From Bacteroidota bacterium (GTDB lineage Bacteria; Bacteroidota; Bacteroidia; Chitinophagales; Chitinophagaceae): a stretch of DNA of 64,000 nucleotides. The notes under the pieces are model-generated. The model worked only from the letters and a program-made list of their open reading frames with translations, searched no databases and was not told the origin of the DNA. Both the position numbers and the translations under genes were made by a program. This document shows, in pieces, positions 35,301 through 45,000 of this stretch (the stretch's first letter is position 1; each line of letters begins with the position of its first letter). The DNA is taken from contig JAUZOA010000002.1 in NCBI GenBank assembly GCA_030706685.1, positions 1 to 64,000 on the forward strand, written 5' to 3'.

Positions 35301-37748
35301 GGCCCTTCTTCCGGGATTTCCATTGACCCTTGCCCGTACGGAAACCCAGTATACCGAGTCTTTGGATAAGCCGCCAATCGTAAAAGTAGTGCCGGTAGTT
35401 GTTCCCATTGAAACCATCTCATCTCCCCGCAGCATCATAGCTTCGTAGTCGGTAGCGCCGGCGACAGCCGGCCATTGCAAAGCGATGTATCCTTCACATT
35501 GAACAGGAGCTAAAGAGATTGCCGGTAACCCGACAATGGTAAACGGCTGGCTGGTGGAAGTCATCGCCGTACTGTTTCTGGTGACCCTTACCAGTGCCTT
35601 GTCCGTATTGACGGCGGGCATGGTCCATGATAACATACGCAGGTTGGCAGCCACATTTGGATTAATATTTATCCAGGTGCTTCCATTATCTGTAGAATAA
35701 TCAATGCTGAATGTATTGGCCGGGTTTCCATAAGAATCCCATTGAATATTTATGGTCTCTCCCGGGAAAAATTTTTCCCCGCCTGCAGGATAGGTAATAA
35801 CTGTTTCAACAGGTACAAAATCATACACCACAAAATATTCCTGCGGGGGACTCTGGGTAACCGAAGTTCCTTTTATGGTCAGGTTATAAGTACCCGTGGC
35901 AGGGTTTGCAATAACTACCTGTTCTATATTATTGATATGATCAACCCCGGTAGTAGCGGGCACGTTTACATTGGCAGGAACCGTATCCAATATATAAGGA
36001 AGAAAAAGGGTAGACGATGGATCTCTTACTTCAAGATCAAGGTCATTAACTAAAGTCTGGCTGGTCAACGGCGCTGCTGCCGGATCATGCCAGTACAACA
36101 TCACTTTCAACTCGGCAGTATTAGCCGGTACGGTTATACTATGTATATTGGATCCGCCATTGCTGACAGATGAAATGATGTAGTGATTATTTTCCAGCAT
36201 ATCCACTGATCGCAGCAAATTCATCGATCCGAAACCAAAAGTATAGTCGGGGCCTGCGTTTCCCAGGTCCCGGCCACCATTACAGATCAACGCTTTCATC
36301 AAACCGCTTTTAGGATTGATATTCCCGTTTAATTGTTTGTATCGCTGGTCTAAAAGTGTGAGCCCTCCTGTAACAGCCGGAGATGACATGCTGGTTCCCC
36401 AGGCAAAATCGTAAGTATTGGGTGCAGGACCCACGCAGGAAACAACGGCCTCTCCAAGAGCGCAAATCTCTGGCTTGAGCCGCCCATCTTTGACGGGTCC
36501 TCTGCTGGAACTTGAATAAATGGTAACCCCATCCTTAGAAACATTTCCTACATCGAGGATATTCTTCGCAGATTGATAACTTCCTACCACGGTATGAAAA
36601 CCTGCCGGGTAAGGAGCGCAGGTTGAACCACCGCTATTACCGGCAGCAAATACATGCTGCAGCCTTGGCAAATCATAGGCCTGCTGATCCAGCACACCAG
36701 AAAAAAGATCGTAGGTACCGTGATAACTGCAAAGACCATTCGTTATTTCATAGGAGTTATTAGTGAGTACCATGCTGTCATCCTTTACATAAGCAGCAGC
36801 ATTGACAAGAATACCGGAAGTATTTTGAGTAATAACTCTGGCCTTGGGTGCATAGCCGGTATATAACTCAACACTATTACCTGCTCCTGCCGCTGTGCCG
36901 GTCACATGTGTGCCATGACGGCTGCCGGTGACAGGATCCACATAAAGTAAAGCCGATCGCCCGATAAGCCGGTTTGTAAAATCAATATGTGTTTGCGGAT
37001 CATTATTATCTCCTACACCAATTACAATACCCTGTCCCTTTAAATTGCGGCCACCCGGTATGGATGAGCCAAGAATGTTGGCCCGGGAGTCCGTAGTACT
37101 GTTATTATTCAGCACCCTGTCTTCCGGTGGCGCCGGTTGCACATATTCAATACAAGACAATCCGGCCAATTCCGTCAACCGGTTTATGGCTATTCTCAAA
37201 CCGATAATGCGATAAGAAATAAGCTGCGTAGTAATGATATCGAAATTCCTTTGTGTTATTTCCGTGCTTACAGCCCCGAAAGAAAATGTTTTGGGAAAAC
37301 TAACCCATACATCGATGGTACCCCCTGCTTTTATCGCCCATGCAGGATAAATGCCGTTCGCCAGGTCCGGTTGCATTTTTTGCGTAGGTGTCAATGCAAT
37401 CACAGCTCTTGCTTTTACCTGTTCAAGCAAAACGCTGTTCAATGACCCTGTTACCGTTACCGTATAAGCATTGTTGGGAATATAATCGAGTAATTCAATA
37501 CCTGCCTGCTGCAATTGCCTGCGTTCGGTTTCGGAAGGAACTTTATCGAACTGTATCACTAAAAAAGATTTACCGGCTGTACGTGATACTTTCCGGTCAA
37601 GCTCGCTGATCTTATCTGCAGTGATATTTTTTTCAGGAGTGATCTTCCCGCTTTTCAGCAGCAAGTCAAATTGATGGTCTTCCTGGGCTGAAGAGGTAAA
37701 GGATAGGAGCAATAAAGCAGCCAACACAGGAACTGGATTGAATTTCAT
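32334..37748 (-). CDS. Very large secreted subtilase (S8) with T9SS type A sorting domain
   Basis: 1804 residues from the ATG at 37748 (MKFNPVPVLAALLLLSFTSSAQ signal peptide); the in-frame start at 37844 adds an implausible N-terminus. After a propeptide (about 20-205) the S8 catalytic triad is Asp247 (GIVIGVGDNND), His278 (SRHGTHVTG) and Ser453 (GTSMSSPAV), with oxyanion Asn371 (AAGNSGG). Then come proprotein-convertase/CARDB-like and Ig-like beta domains and discoidin-type modules with repeated VDDIHIYD-like phrases. The end (YPNPSNGVFNLVYQ to YLLEATAGEKKQLFRLIRQ) is a type A sorting domain. Confidence 0.93.
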   Translation of the reverse strand: MKFNPVPVLAALLLLSFTSSAQEDHQFDLLLKSGKITPEKNITADKISELDRKVSRTAGKSFLVIQFDKVPSETERRQLQQAGIELLDYIPNNAYTVTVTGSLNSVLLEQVKARAVIALTPTQKMQPDLANGIYPAWAIKAGGTIDVWVSFPKTFSFGAVSTEITQRNFDIITTQLISYRIIGLRIAINRLTELAGLSCIEYVQPAPPEDRVLNNNSTTDSRANILGSSIPGGRNLKGQGIVIGVGDNNDPQTHIDFTNRLIGRSALLYVDPVTGSRHGTHVTGTAAGAGNSVELYTGYAPKARVITQNTSGILVNAAAYVKDDSMVLTNNSYEITNGLCSYHGTYDLFSGVLDQQAYDLPRLQHVFAAGNSGGSTCAPYPAGFHTVVGSYQSAKNILDVGNVSKDGVTIYSSSSRGPVKDGRLKPEICALGEAVVSCVGPAPNTYDFAWGTSMSSPAVTGGLTLLDQRYKQLNGNINPKSGLMKALICNGGRDLGNAGPDYTFGFGSMNLLRSVDMLENNHYIISSVSNGGSNIHSITVPANTAELKVMLYWHDPAAAPLTSQTLVNDLDLEVRDPSSTLFLPYILDTVPANVNVPATTGVDHINNIEQVVIANPATGTYNLTIKGTSVTQSPPQEYFVVYDFVPVETVITYPAGGEKFFPGETINIQWDSYGNPANTFSIDYSTDNGSTWININPNVAANLRMLSWTMPAVNTDKALVRVTRNSTAMTSTSQPFTIVGLPAISLAPVQCEGYIALQWPAVAGATDYEAMMLRGDEMVSMGTTTGTTFTIGGLSKDSVYWVSVRARVNGNPGRRANAISRQPATGTCSGTISDNDLKIDALLAPQSGRLLTSSALTATTTISVRIKNLDDAPVATFNVKYSVNGGAFVSEAGTGPIAAGGTYTHNFATTHDFSAIGNYTLRVVVQNTSAADPVGANDTMTVIIKQLPNASITLITGSDFLDDIESADDSTYYSGQIGLSGADRYDFTSSTVFGRVRPFINSGIAYSGNKALTLDADRFNGAGTADSLKGTFNLSPHTGTLDDIRLDFVYKNHGQGPDNANKVWIRGDDQKPWLEVYDLYNNQVDPGLFKKSSSIELSDILKANSQDFSSSFQVRFGQFGFILAADNDGGAGYTFDDIHLYKVDNDIRMVSLDTPVVASCGLGSTVPVRVTVRNSADTTVNKIPVKFSIDGGATVIDTIASIAGNTNVSFTFTGTADLSATGSHTVKVWVDYPGDSFRGNDTVTVTIINSPIISSYPYLENFEAGPGGWYSNGKNNSWQYGTPASTKVNRAASGSKAWKTNLTGSYKDQQLSYLYSPCFDITGMTNPTLSLSIALDLEDCGNNDGDLCDGAYMEYSADGTTWTRLGANGQGTNWYNKSYTNNNLWSVENYTRWHVATIPLPTGYSRLRLRFVMTSDPFVNFEGIAVDDIHIYDNIYGIYTGAPYTSNNINQPTVNGSSWIDFTDGGKLVASVNPNGQNLGSTNARVYINTSAVRYIGGQYYHDRNITIKPANINLADSAIVRFYFLDTETENLVNATGCPGCTKPSMAYELGVSKYSNSADTSKENGTIADNNPGDWLFINSANVVKVPFDKGYYAEFKVRDFSEFWLNNGGISNNQSLPVQLTSFTAKKIVNKNVLAEWTTASEINTARFEIELAKGNNEFQQNHFIKIGEVSGSGNSVTERHYSFTDIENNKSGVRYYRLKIVDQDGRFSYSSVRPVVFNDEIKWQVYPNPSNGVFNLVYQVDGGSTINLRLFDINGKLIYHTQLVGDGFVQKHSINLQSSGLYLLEATAGEKKQLFRLIRQ

Positions 37749-37890
37749 AAGCGTGATTATGGATGATAAAAATATAACAAATATTACGAAAAAGCGAGAG
37801 GCGAAAAAAAGAACACGGATGACACGGGTCATACAGATAAACACAGATAATGTGGGAATCCTTCAAATCCGTGTCATCCGTATTCTTATC

Positions 37891-40800
37891 TCAGGCAGGA
37901 ATTTTTTCTTTAGCAAAACAATACCGATGCAGTCCTGACAAGAAACGATAGACTTCTTCCATAGACTTAATGGGCTCGGCAACCAGTAGGAATAAACGCC
38001 CGGTTTGTTTCAACCTGCCTTTATTGGTTTGAGTTTGTAAATACTGGATCACCTGGTTAAATAACCCTGATTCGAAATAAGGGGAATCGGGGCGATTGAT
38101 AAAATGACAACGCAATACACTATTCTTTAAAGACATTTTTTCAAATCCAAGATCAACCGCCATCTTGCGGCATTGCACCGTCACAAACAAGTCTTCTACC
38201 TGCGGTGGAATGGGGCCAAACCGGTCAATCATTTCCAATTTAAGTTCTGCCAGTTCTTCATCGTTCTCAGAATTATCCAGGCGCTGGTATAACGATAATC
38301 TTTCAGTAATACTCTCTACATATTCATCCGGTATCAATATTTCCAGGTCGGTATCAATGGTACAATCCTGTACAAAATCGTCCTGTTTCGATATTTCTTC
38401 TTTGAATAATTCTTTAAAATCTGTTCTTTTCAATTCACGAATGGATTCATCCAATATCTTCTGGTACATCTCAAACCCGATCTCTGCCATAAAACCACTT
38501 TGCTCGCCGCCAAGAAGATTACCGGCCCCCCTGATATCGAGGTCCCTCATGGCGATCTGGAAACCGCTTCCAAGATCACTATGCTGTTCCAGGGTTTGCA
38601 ATCTCTTTCTTGAATCGGATGGCAATGTACTCATAGACGGCGCCAACAGGTAACAAAATGCTTTCCGGTTGCTGCGGCCTACTCTTCCCCTCAGTTGGTG
38701 AAGATCACTTAAACCAAACTGGTGCGCATTATTAATGATGATCGTATTGACATTTGGAATATCCACCCCGCTTTCAACAATGTTCGTGCAAACCAATACA
38801 TCATATTTCCTGTCAATAAAATCAAGAATCCTTTCTTCCAATATATGACCTTCCATTTGACCATGCGCGTAACCAATGCTAAGGTCGGGGCACAGGCCCT
38901 GGATGATGGCAGCCATCTCCGCCAGGCCACTTACACGATTATAAATAAAAAAAACCTGTCCTCCTCTCTCTGCTTCGAAATAAATTGCTTCGCGGATAAA
39001 ATCCTCATTGTAAACCTGTATCTCTGTTTGTATCGGCTGCCGGTTGGGCGGCGGGGTATTGATGATACTGAGATCCCTTGCACCCATTAATGAAAACTGC
39101 AGGGTCCTGGGAATCGGGGTAGCTGTCAGCGTCAAACAATCAACCGTAGTACGCAATGTTTTGATCTTCTCTTTGTGCGCTACACCAAATTTTTGTTCTT
39201 CATCTATTACTAATAAGCCAAGGTCTTTGAACTTTACTTCTTTACCCAGTAGGGCATGTGTACCTATAATAATATCAATCTTGCCTTCTTCGAGCTTCTT
39301 CAGCGTTTCTTTTTTGTCTTTGGCGGATTTGAAACGATTGACATAATCCACCGTAACCGGGAAATCTTTTAACCGGTCTTTGAAAGTCTGGTAATGCTGG
39401 AATGCGAGAATCGTAGTTGGCACCAATACAGCAGCCTGCTTGCCATCGATGCAGGTTTTGAATGCGGCGCGGATAGCGACTTCGGTTTTTCCAAAACCCA
39501 CGTCCCCGCAAACCAGGCGATCCATGGGCGATGTTGATTCCATATCTTTTTTGACATCAGCCGTTGCCTTGCCCTGGTCGGGTGTATCCTCGTAGATGAA
39601 AGAAGCTTCCAATTCCGTTTGCATGTAATTATCCGGCGAGTGCGCAAAGCCTTGCTGCGCTTTTCTCTTTGCATAAAGTTTAATAAGATCGAAAGCGATC
39701 TCTTTTACTTTTGTCTTTGTTTTCTCTTTCAGCCTGTTCCATACATCACTTCCCAGTTTATTTACCTTGGGAACGCTGCCTTCCTTACCGGTATATTTAG
39801 CGATCTTATGCAAGGAATTGATATTGACATAAAGGATATCGCTGTCTTTGTAAATGATGCGTACGGCTTCCTGTAACCTTCCGTTCACTTCTATTTTTTG
39901 CAAACCGCTGAATGTACCCACGCCATGATCAATATGTGTCACAAAATCGCCGGGCTGCAATTCCCGGAGGGTCCGGAGGGTTAATGCCTTATTCTTGTTA
40001 TAAGCCTGTTTAACCCTGTATTTATGATATCGCTGAAAGACCTGGTGATCCGTATAGCAAACAATCCTGAGGTCTTCATCAATAAAACCTTCATGAATAG
40101 AAGTAGCGACAGGAGTAAATACAATTTCCGCTTTCAGGTCATGGAAAATAGTATGTAACCGTTCGAGCTGTTTGGGATTTTCAGCAAACAAGTACAATTG
40201 AAATCCTTTACCCACCCAGCTCTTCAGGTCTTTGATCAGCAGCTCGAACTGGCGGTTGAAAGCGGGTTGTTCCTTTGTATGAAATTCGATCTCGAATTGA
40301 TTGCCGGCGGATGAACGCTGGTAACCGAATTCCACAACATGTCTTGGGGCTAATTGCTCATTAAAAATATTGGCTGTTATAAAATCTTCCGTCTTTACTT
40401 CTTTTTTTATTGACCTGTCGTCAGCCTCTTCCTGTAACCTCTGGCGTTCAGCATGTGTTTTAGGTTTTTCCTCCAGGCCATGCTGGATCATTCGTATAAA
40501 CAGTTCCAGGTCTTCTTCGCAATCCTTCAGCCTTTCCTTGCACCATTCCTGGTCCTGCACCCAGACGATCGTATTCTCCGGGAGAAAATCCAATAAGGAT
40601 ACTTTTTGTTCGTCTTCGAATTGTGTGTCGACATTGGGAATAATGTTTACCTGCAATAATTTTCTTTCACTCAATTGTGTTTCTGGATCAACGATACGGA
40701 TGGAATCGACATCATGGCCAAACAATTCAATACGATAAGGCTTTTCATTTCCGAAAGAATAAATATCGAGGATGCCGCCGCGGATAGCGAATTGTCCCGG

Positions 40801-41373
40801 CTCATAGACAAAATCAGTCCGTTCAAATCCGTAATCGTTCAGTTTTAATAAAAGCTCTTCTACGTTTAATACATCGCCTGATTGAATATGAATGATATTG
40901 GAAGAAAGTACATTGGGCACCACCACTTTTTCAAATAAGGCTTCGGGATAGGTAATGAGAATTTTTCGCTTCACTGGCCTCATCCCTGACCCTTCTCCTG
41001 ACGGAGAAGGGGACGACGAAGCCCCTGCGATTTTGGTCAGTGCCTCTGTCCTCAACATCACGTGAGAGGAATTGAGTAACTTATAGTTCTTGCGGTTCTT
41101 AAAGGAAGAAGGGAAATAAAAGATATCCAGCGCTTCCGTCAGATTCTCTAATGTATTATGGAAATAAGCGGCTTCTTCGGCATCATTGAGAACGATAAGA
41201 TGATTAAGCTCAGAGCAGGCCGGGTGCAGGAAAGCCGCACCGACAACAAACTGGGACGAGCTGCCTAAGAGATTCCGGAGATAAATTTTTTGAGGATCGA
41301 AAAAAGAAAGCCTGTCCGCCAATTGAAAAAGGCGGGGGTTGTTTTGAAACTGCATCAACAAGTCCTGACTCAT
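37891..41373 (-). CDS. mfd: Transcription-repair coupling factor
   Basis: 1160 residues from ATG 41373; an ATG at 41388 precedes the expected transcript start. It contains the UvrB-like N-terminal domains, an RNA polymerase-interacting CarD-type domain (PGDFVTHIDHGVGTFSGLQ), and a RecG-like translocase with CGDVGFGKTEVAIRAAF, LVIDEEQKFGV and TATPIPRTLQ. TRCF C-terminal domain present. Mfd removes stalled RNA polymerase and recruits UvrA. Residues about 117-132 (GASSSPSPSGEGSGMR) come from a palindromic element in the N-terminal domain, just before KRKILITYPEALFEKV. Confidence 0.96.
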   Translation of the reverse strand: MSQDLLMQFQNNPRLFQLADRLSFFDPQKIYLRNLLGSSSQFVVGAAFLHPACSELNHLIVLNDAEEAAYFHNTLENLTEALDIFYFPSSFKNRKNYKLLNSSHVMLRTEALTKIAGASSSPSPSGEGSGMRPVKRKILITYPEALFEKVVVPNVLSSNIIHIQSGDVLNVEELLLKLNDYGFERTDFVYEPGQFAIRGGILDIYSFGNEKPYRIELFGHDVDSIRIVDPETQLSERKLLQVNIIPNVDTQFEDEQKVSLLDFLPENTIVWVQDQEWCKERLKDCEEDLELFIRMIQHGLEEKPKTHAERQRLQEEADDRSIKKEVKTEDFITANIFNEQLAPRHVVEFGYQRSSAGNQFEIEFHTKEQPAFNRQFELLIKDLKSWVGKGFQLYLFAENPKQLERLHTIFHDLKAEIVFTPVATSIHEGFIDEDLRIVCYTDHQVFQRYHKYRVKQAYNKNKALTLRTLRELQPGDFVTHIDHGVGTFSGLQKIEVNGRLQEAVRIIYKDSDILYVNINSLHKIAKYTGKEGSVPKVNKLGSDVWNRLKEKTKTKVKEIAFDLIKLYAKRKAQQGFAHSPDNYMQTELEASFIYEDTPDQGKATADVKKDMESTSPMDRLVCGDVGFGKTEVAIRAAFKTCIDGKQAAVLVPTTILAFQHYQTFKDRLKDFPVTVDYVNRFKSAKDKKETLKKLEEGKIDIIIGTHALLGKEVKFKDLGLLVIDEEQKFGVAHKEKIKTLRTTVDCLTLTATPIPRTLQFSLMGARDLSIINTPPPNRQPIQTEIQVYNEDFIREAIYFEAERGGQVFFIYNRVSGLAEMAAIIQGLCPDLSIGYAHGQMEGHILEERILDFIDRKYDVLVCTNIVESGVDIPNVNTIIINNAHQFGLSDLHQLRGRVGRSNRKAFCYLLAPSMSTLPSDSRKRLQTLEQHSDLGSGFQIAMRDLDIRGAGNLLGGEQSGFMAEIGFEMYQKILDESIRELKRTDFKELFKEEISKQDDFVQDCTIDTDLEILIPDEYVESITERLSLYQRLDNSENDEELAELKLEMIDRFGPIPPQVEDLFVTVQCRKMAVDLGFEKMSLKNSVLRCHFINRPDSPYFESGLFNQVIQYLQTQTNKGRLKQTGRLFLLVAEPIKSMEEVYRFLSGLHRYCFAKEKIPA
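40978..41025 (-). repeat. Palindromic element, copy E, inside mfd
   Basis: On the coding strand CCCCTTCTCC, loop GTCA, GGAGAAGGG, then TCAGGGATGAGG. It is in frame and encodes S-S-P-S-P-S-G-E-G-S-G-M-R. Confidence 0.7.
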
Positions 41374-41385
41374 AATTCCCGGGTG

Positions 41386-41393
41386 CAAAGGTA
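41386..41393 (-). promoter_or_regulatory. -7 box of mfd
   Basis: Minus strand TACCTTTG, exact to TAnnTTTG, 12 bases before ATG 41373. It supports that start over 41388. Confidence 0.45.
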
Positions 41394-41440
41394 CGGATAT
41401 ATAGATTGCCTTGTTTGATTTTGAAAAGAGTGCTAAAGTC

Positions 41441-41469
41441 GAAAAGCCCGGGAGACTGAAAGGCTTTTC
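41441..41469 (-). terminator. Hairpin between the small secreted gene and mfd
   Basis: GAAAAGCC pairs with GGCTTTTC around a 13-base loop, about 45 bases past the stop of the gene at 41514 on the minus strand. The T tract is weak. Confidence 0.5.
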
Positions 41470-41513
41470 AATTTAAAAGAATGATTCTCTCAGGCTTCCC
41501 GCCTTTGCCTTTT

Positions 41514-41966
41514 TTAATACACCGCCCCATAATTCGCCTGGAACGTCTCTTCCGTCCATTCCCCTTTTTTTACTTCCACCGGGTGGATATTATTCTTTTC
41601 ATCAAAAACACTGGAGTAGAACAATTCGTCTTTTTTAATAAATAAAGAATATTTGCCGGGTTTCAGCTTTGCTTTGAAATACCCGTTATCATCCGTTTTC
41701 ACTTCCTCTACCAGTTTAGTAGAAATAGTTTTATAGAAAGCCCCCTCCCGGGTTACCTGGCTCATATTGGTCAGCTCATATATATACAGCGTTGTTTTCA
41801 TGCCTGCCGGTTTGGAAGGCGGCCGGTCAGGCGAAGGCATCTGGTTGCCGGTCACAAAATAAACATGTCCTTTTATCCCCTGGCGACGACAGAATTCATT
41901 CTGGGCCGGACGAAAGGAAAAGAATGACAAACAAATTACAGGCAATAAGCCAACTAAGATTTTCAT
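41514..41966 (-). CDS. Secreted protein with carboxypeptidase-regulatory-like domain
   Basis: 150 residues from the ATG at 41966 (MKILVGLLPVICLSFFSF, signal peptide); MIIIM before it is in frame and possible. GIKGHVYFVTGNQMPSPDRP opens a CarboxypepD_reg-like beta sandwich, and VKTDDNGYFKAKLKPGKYSLFI closes it. Such domains usually act as cell-surface modules; function of this one unknown. It is divergent from the second subtilase gene and points toward mfd. A similar architecture recurs in the protein at 46066. Confidence 0.75.
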   Translation of the reverse strand: MKILVGLLPVICLSFFSFRPAQNEFCRRQGIKGHVYFVTGNQMPSPDRPPSKPAGMKTTLYIYELTNMSQVTREGAFYKTISTKLVEEVKTDDNGYFKAKLKPGKYSLFIKKDELFYSSVFDEKNNIHPVEVKKGEWTEETFQANYGAVY

Positions 41967-42096
41967 AATGATAATCAATATTTGATGAGCAACTAATTGT
42001 ACAAGAGCAACGTTTTAATTCTATAAGTAAATACTGTAAATTAGTATGTTTTTTTCGATCCCTATTCCCTCAAATACTGATAATAAAAAATACCCC

Positions 42097-45000
42097 ATGC
42101 GCAATTTCATCGTACGTGTGTTACCGGCATTGATCGCGGTGAGCATTTTTTTCCCATCTTTTTCACAAACAAGGACTAATACAGATATCCTGAAGCAGGC
42201 GGCTGCGATACAGGCCACCAAAGAAAAAAAAGTGGAGCAGCAACTTCAAACATTGGTCAGCCAGAAAGGCTGGGATAAGGTGAAAAGAGATAATCATGGC
42301 AATATCGCCATATTGGTAGGCGTGGATGACTTTGGCATGCCACAATATTTAATTACAGAAAATAATATCCTGGCCGCGGCCACTATCGGTACAAGCGCGT
42401 TATGGCCCGGTGGCAGTACCGGTCTTAATCTGAGCGGTTCTTCCGCTATTCTAAAGGATAAACTAGCCATCTGGGACGGCGGGAAAGTAAGATCCACCCA
42501 TGTCGAGCTCGCAGGAAGAGTGGTGCAAAGAGATAACTCTCCTACTATCGAAGACCATTCGACGCATGTAGCCGGTACACTGATCGCCGCCGGCGTCAAT
42601 CCTTTGGCCAAAGGAATGAGTTTTGGCGAACAGGAACTGGTGGCTTATGATTTCAACAATCATTTATCTGAAATGCTGACCGAAGCGCCCAATCTTTTAA
42701 TCTCCAACCATAGTTATGGAAGCATAGCCGGCTGGTATCACAACGATGCGCAAAACCGGGATGAATTCTGGGGGCAATCCGGCGCCAATGAAGATTATAA
42801 GTTTGGCTACTATTCCAGTGAAGCGCAGGTATTTGATTCTATTGCCTACAATGCACCCTATTATCTTATTGTAAAATCGGCGGGTAATAACAGGAATGAA
42901 AACGGGCCATCCGTTGGTTCACCCTACTGGCGCTATGATGCGAATGGAGTCATGTCAAATGCCGGCAACCGTCCCGCAGGCATCAGCAATAATGACAGCT
43001 ATGATATCATTCCCACGTATGGTACAGCAAAGAATATTTTAGTGATAGGCGCGGTAAACCCGCTTCCCAGTGGTTATAGCAAACCATCCGATGTTGTATT
43101 GGCATCGTTCAGCAGCTGGGGACCAACAGATGATGGCCGCATCAAACCTGATGTAGTAGCCGATGGAGTAAATCTATTATCCAGCATCGGTACAGCCGAT
43201 AATGCTTATGATACATATAGCGGCACTTCCATGGCCACACCCAATGCGGCAGGTTCACTTCTATTACTGCAGGAATATTATTCCCGGCTGCATGCTGGCG
43301 CTTTTATGCGTTCGGCTACCTTAAGAGGGCTTGTCATTCATACCGCGGATGAAGCAGGTGCTTCGCCCGGGCCGGATTACCAGAATGGATGGGGGCTTAT
43401 CGATATGAAAAAAGCCGCGGCTGTTATTACTGCTAATAATACTACTGATATCATGCAGGAAAATAGCCTGGATAATGCCGGCAATGCCAGTTATTCATTG
43501 CCGGTAATTGCGTCGGGCAATGGTACCATCAGCGCTACGATCTGCTGGACGGATCCAAAAGGAGCCGTAGAGCCAGTGGCCACCGCATTGAATAACCCAA
43601 CGCCTAAACTTATCAATGACCTTGATATTGTAATAAAAAAAGGGGCTACGGTATACCATCCATGGGTTCTTACCCCTTCCAACCCGGGCGCGCCGGCTAC
43701 TACCGGTGATAATGTACTGGATAATGTAGAAAAAGTGGAACTACCGGATGTAGTTCCCGGCGATACCTACACGATCCAAATCACACATAAGGGTACGCTG
43801 GCAAGAGGCCAGCAGGCTTATTCCCTGATTGCGAGTGGCGTTGGCGGTCATGCTTATTGCACATCCGGCCCTACCAGCACCGGTGGCGCAAGAATTGACA
43901 GCGTTTCATTTGCCAATATTCAAAATAAGAATGTGGCAGGTTGTACTTCTTACAGCAACTTTACCGGCCTCACTGCTAGTCTCCAGCCCGGTCAAACGAT
44001 TCCTATATTCATCGCATTAAACAGTTGTGATGCATCCGCGGTAGATAAGATCGTTAAAGTATATATAGATGCTAACAATGATGGCGACTTTGACGATGCA
44101 GGTGAGAACATAGCTACAAGCACTGTTATTAATGGTAACGGTAATTATTCGGGAAGCATTACAGTACCGGCTGGTCTTACACCTGGCAAATACACGCTCC
44201 TGCGCATTGTGATGGAAGAAACAAGTACTGCGGCGAATGTATCTCCCTGCGGCACTTATACAAAGGGGGAAACACAGGATTACAGGGTATTGATCTCAGC
44301 CCCTTCCAGGGATGTCGGAATTACGGGGTTAGTATCTCCTCTGGCAGCTGATTGCGGATCAGGAGTTCAATATGTTACGGTCCGTATCCGCAACTTCGGA
44401 ACCGCCGACACCAGGAATATAGCATTGTCTACAGTAATAAGTCAAGGCAGCACTATCATCACTACTCTCACTCATACATTCATTGATACGATCTTTGCCG
44501 GTACGGAAGCAACCTATACCTACCAAACGCCATTTATTTCAGTACCGGGCGCCACCTATACTTTTACAAGCAACACATCATTGGCCGGCGACCAGGATCC
44601 CTCCAATGACCAGAATATTGCCACCGTCACTATTAATCCTAATGGCGCTAACCCGGCCGGGACAGCTGTTGTTTGCGGGAACAGCGCTTTGTTGACGGTT
44701 AACCCGGTTACCAGTGACATCTATACATGGTATACTTCTTCCACAGCTACCAGCCCGATTGCTTATGGCAGTAATTCAACTACTTCCACGATTGCACCGG
44801 CTTATTACGTCGAAAGAAATGACAACAACCTGCATATCGGGCCCACAGATAAGTTAGCCTTCCCTTCGGGCAGCTATCTTCAATTCGGTACTAACACACA
44901 GCTCCGGACAATTTTCACTACCGAAATTCCGCTAACCATCGAAACAGCAAGATTATATATCGGGCAAGCAGGAACTATTACCTTACTCCTCCGTAAGATC

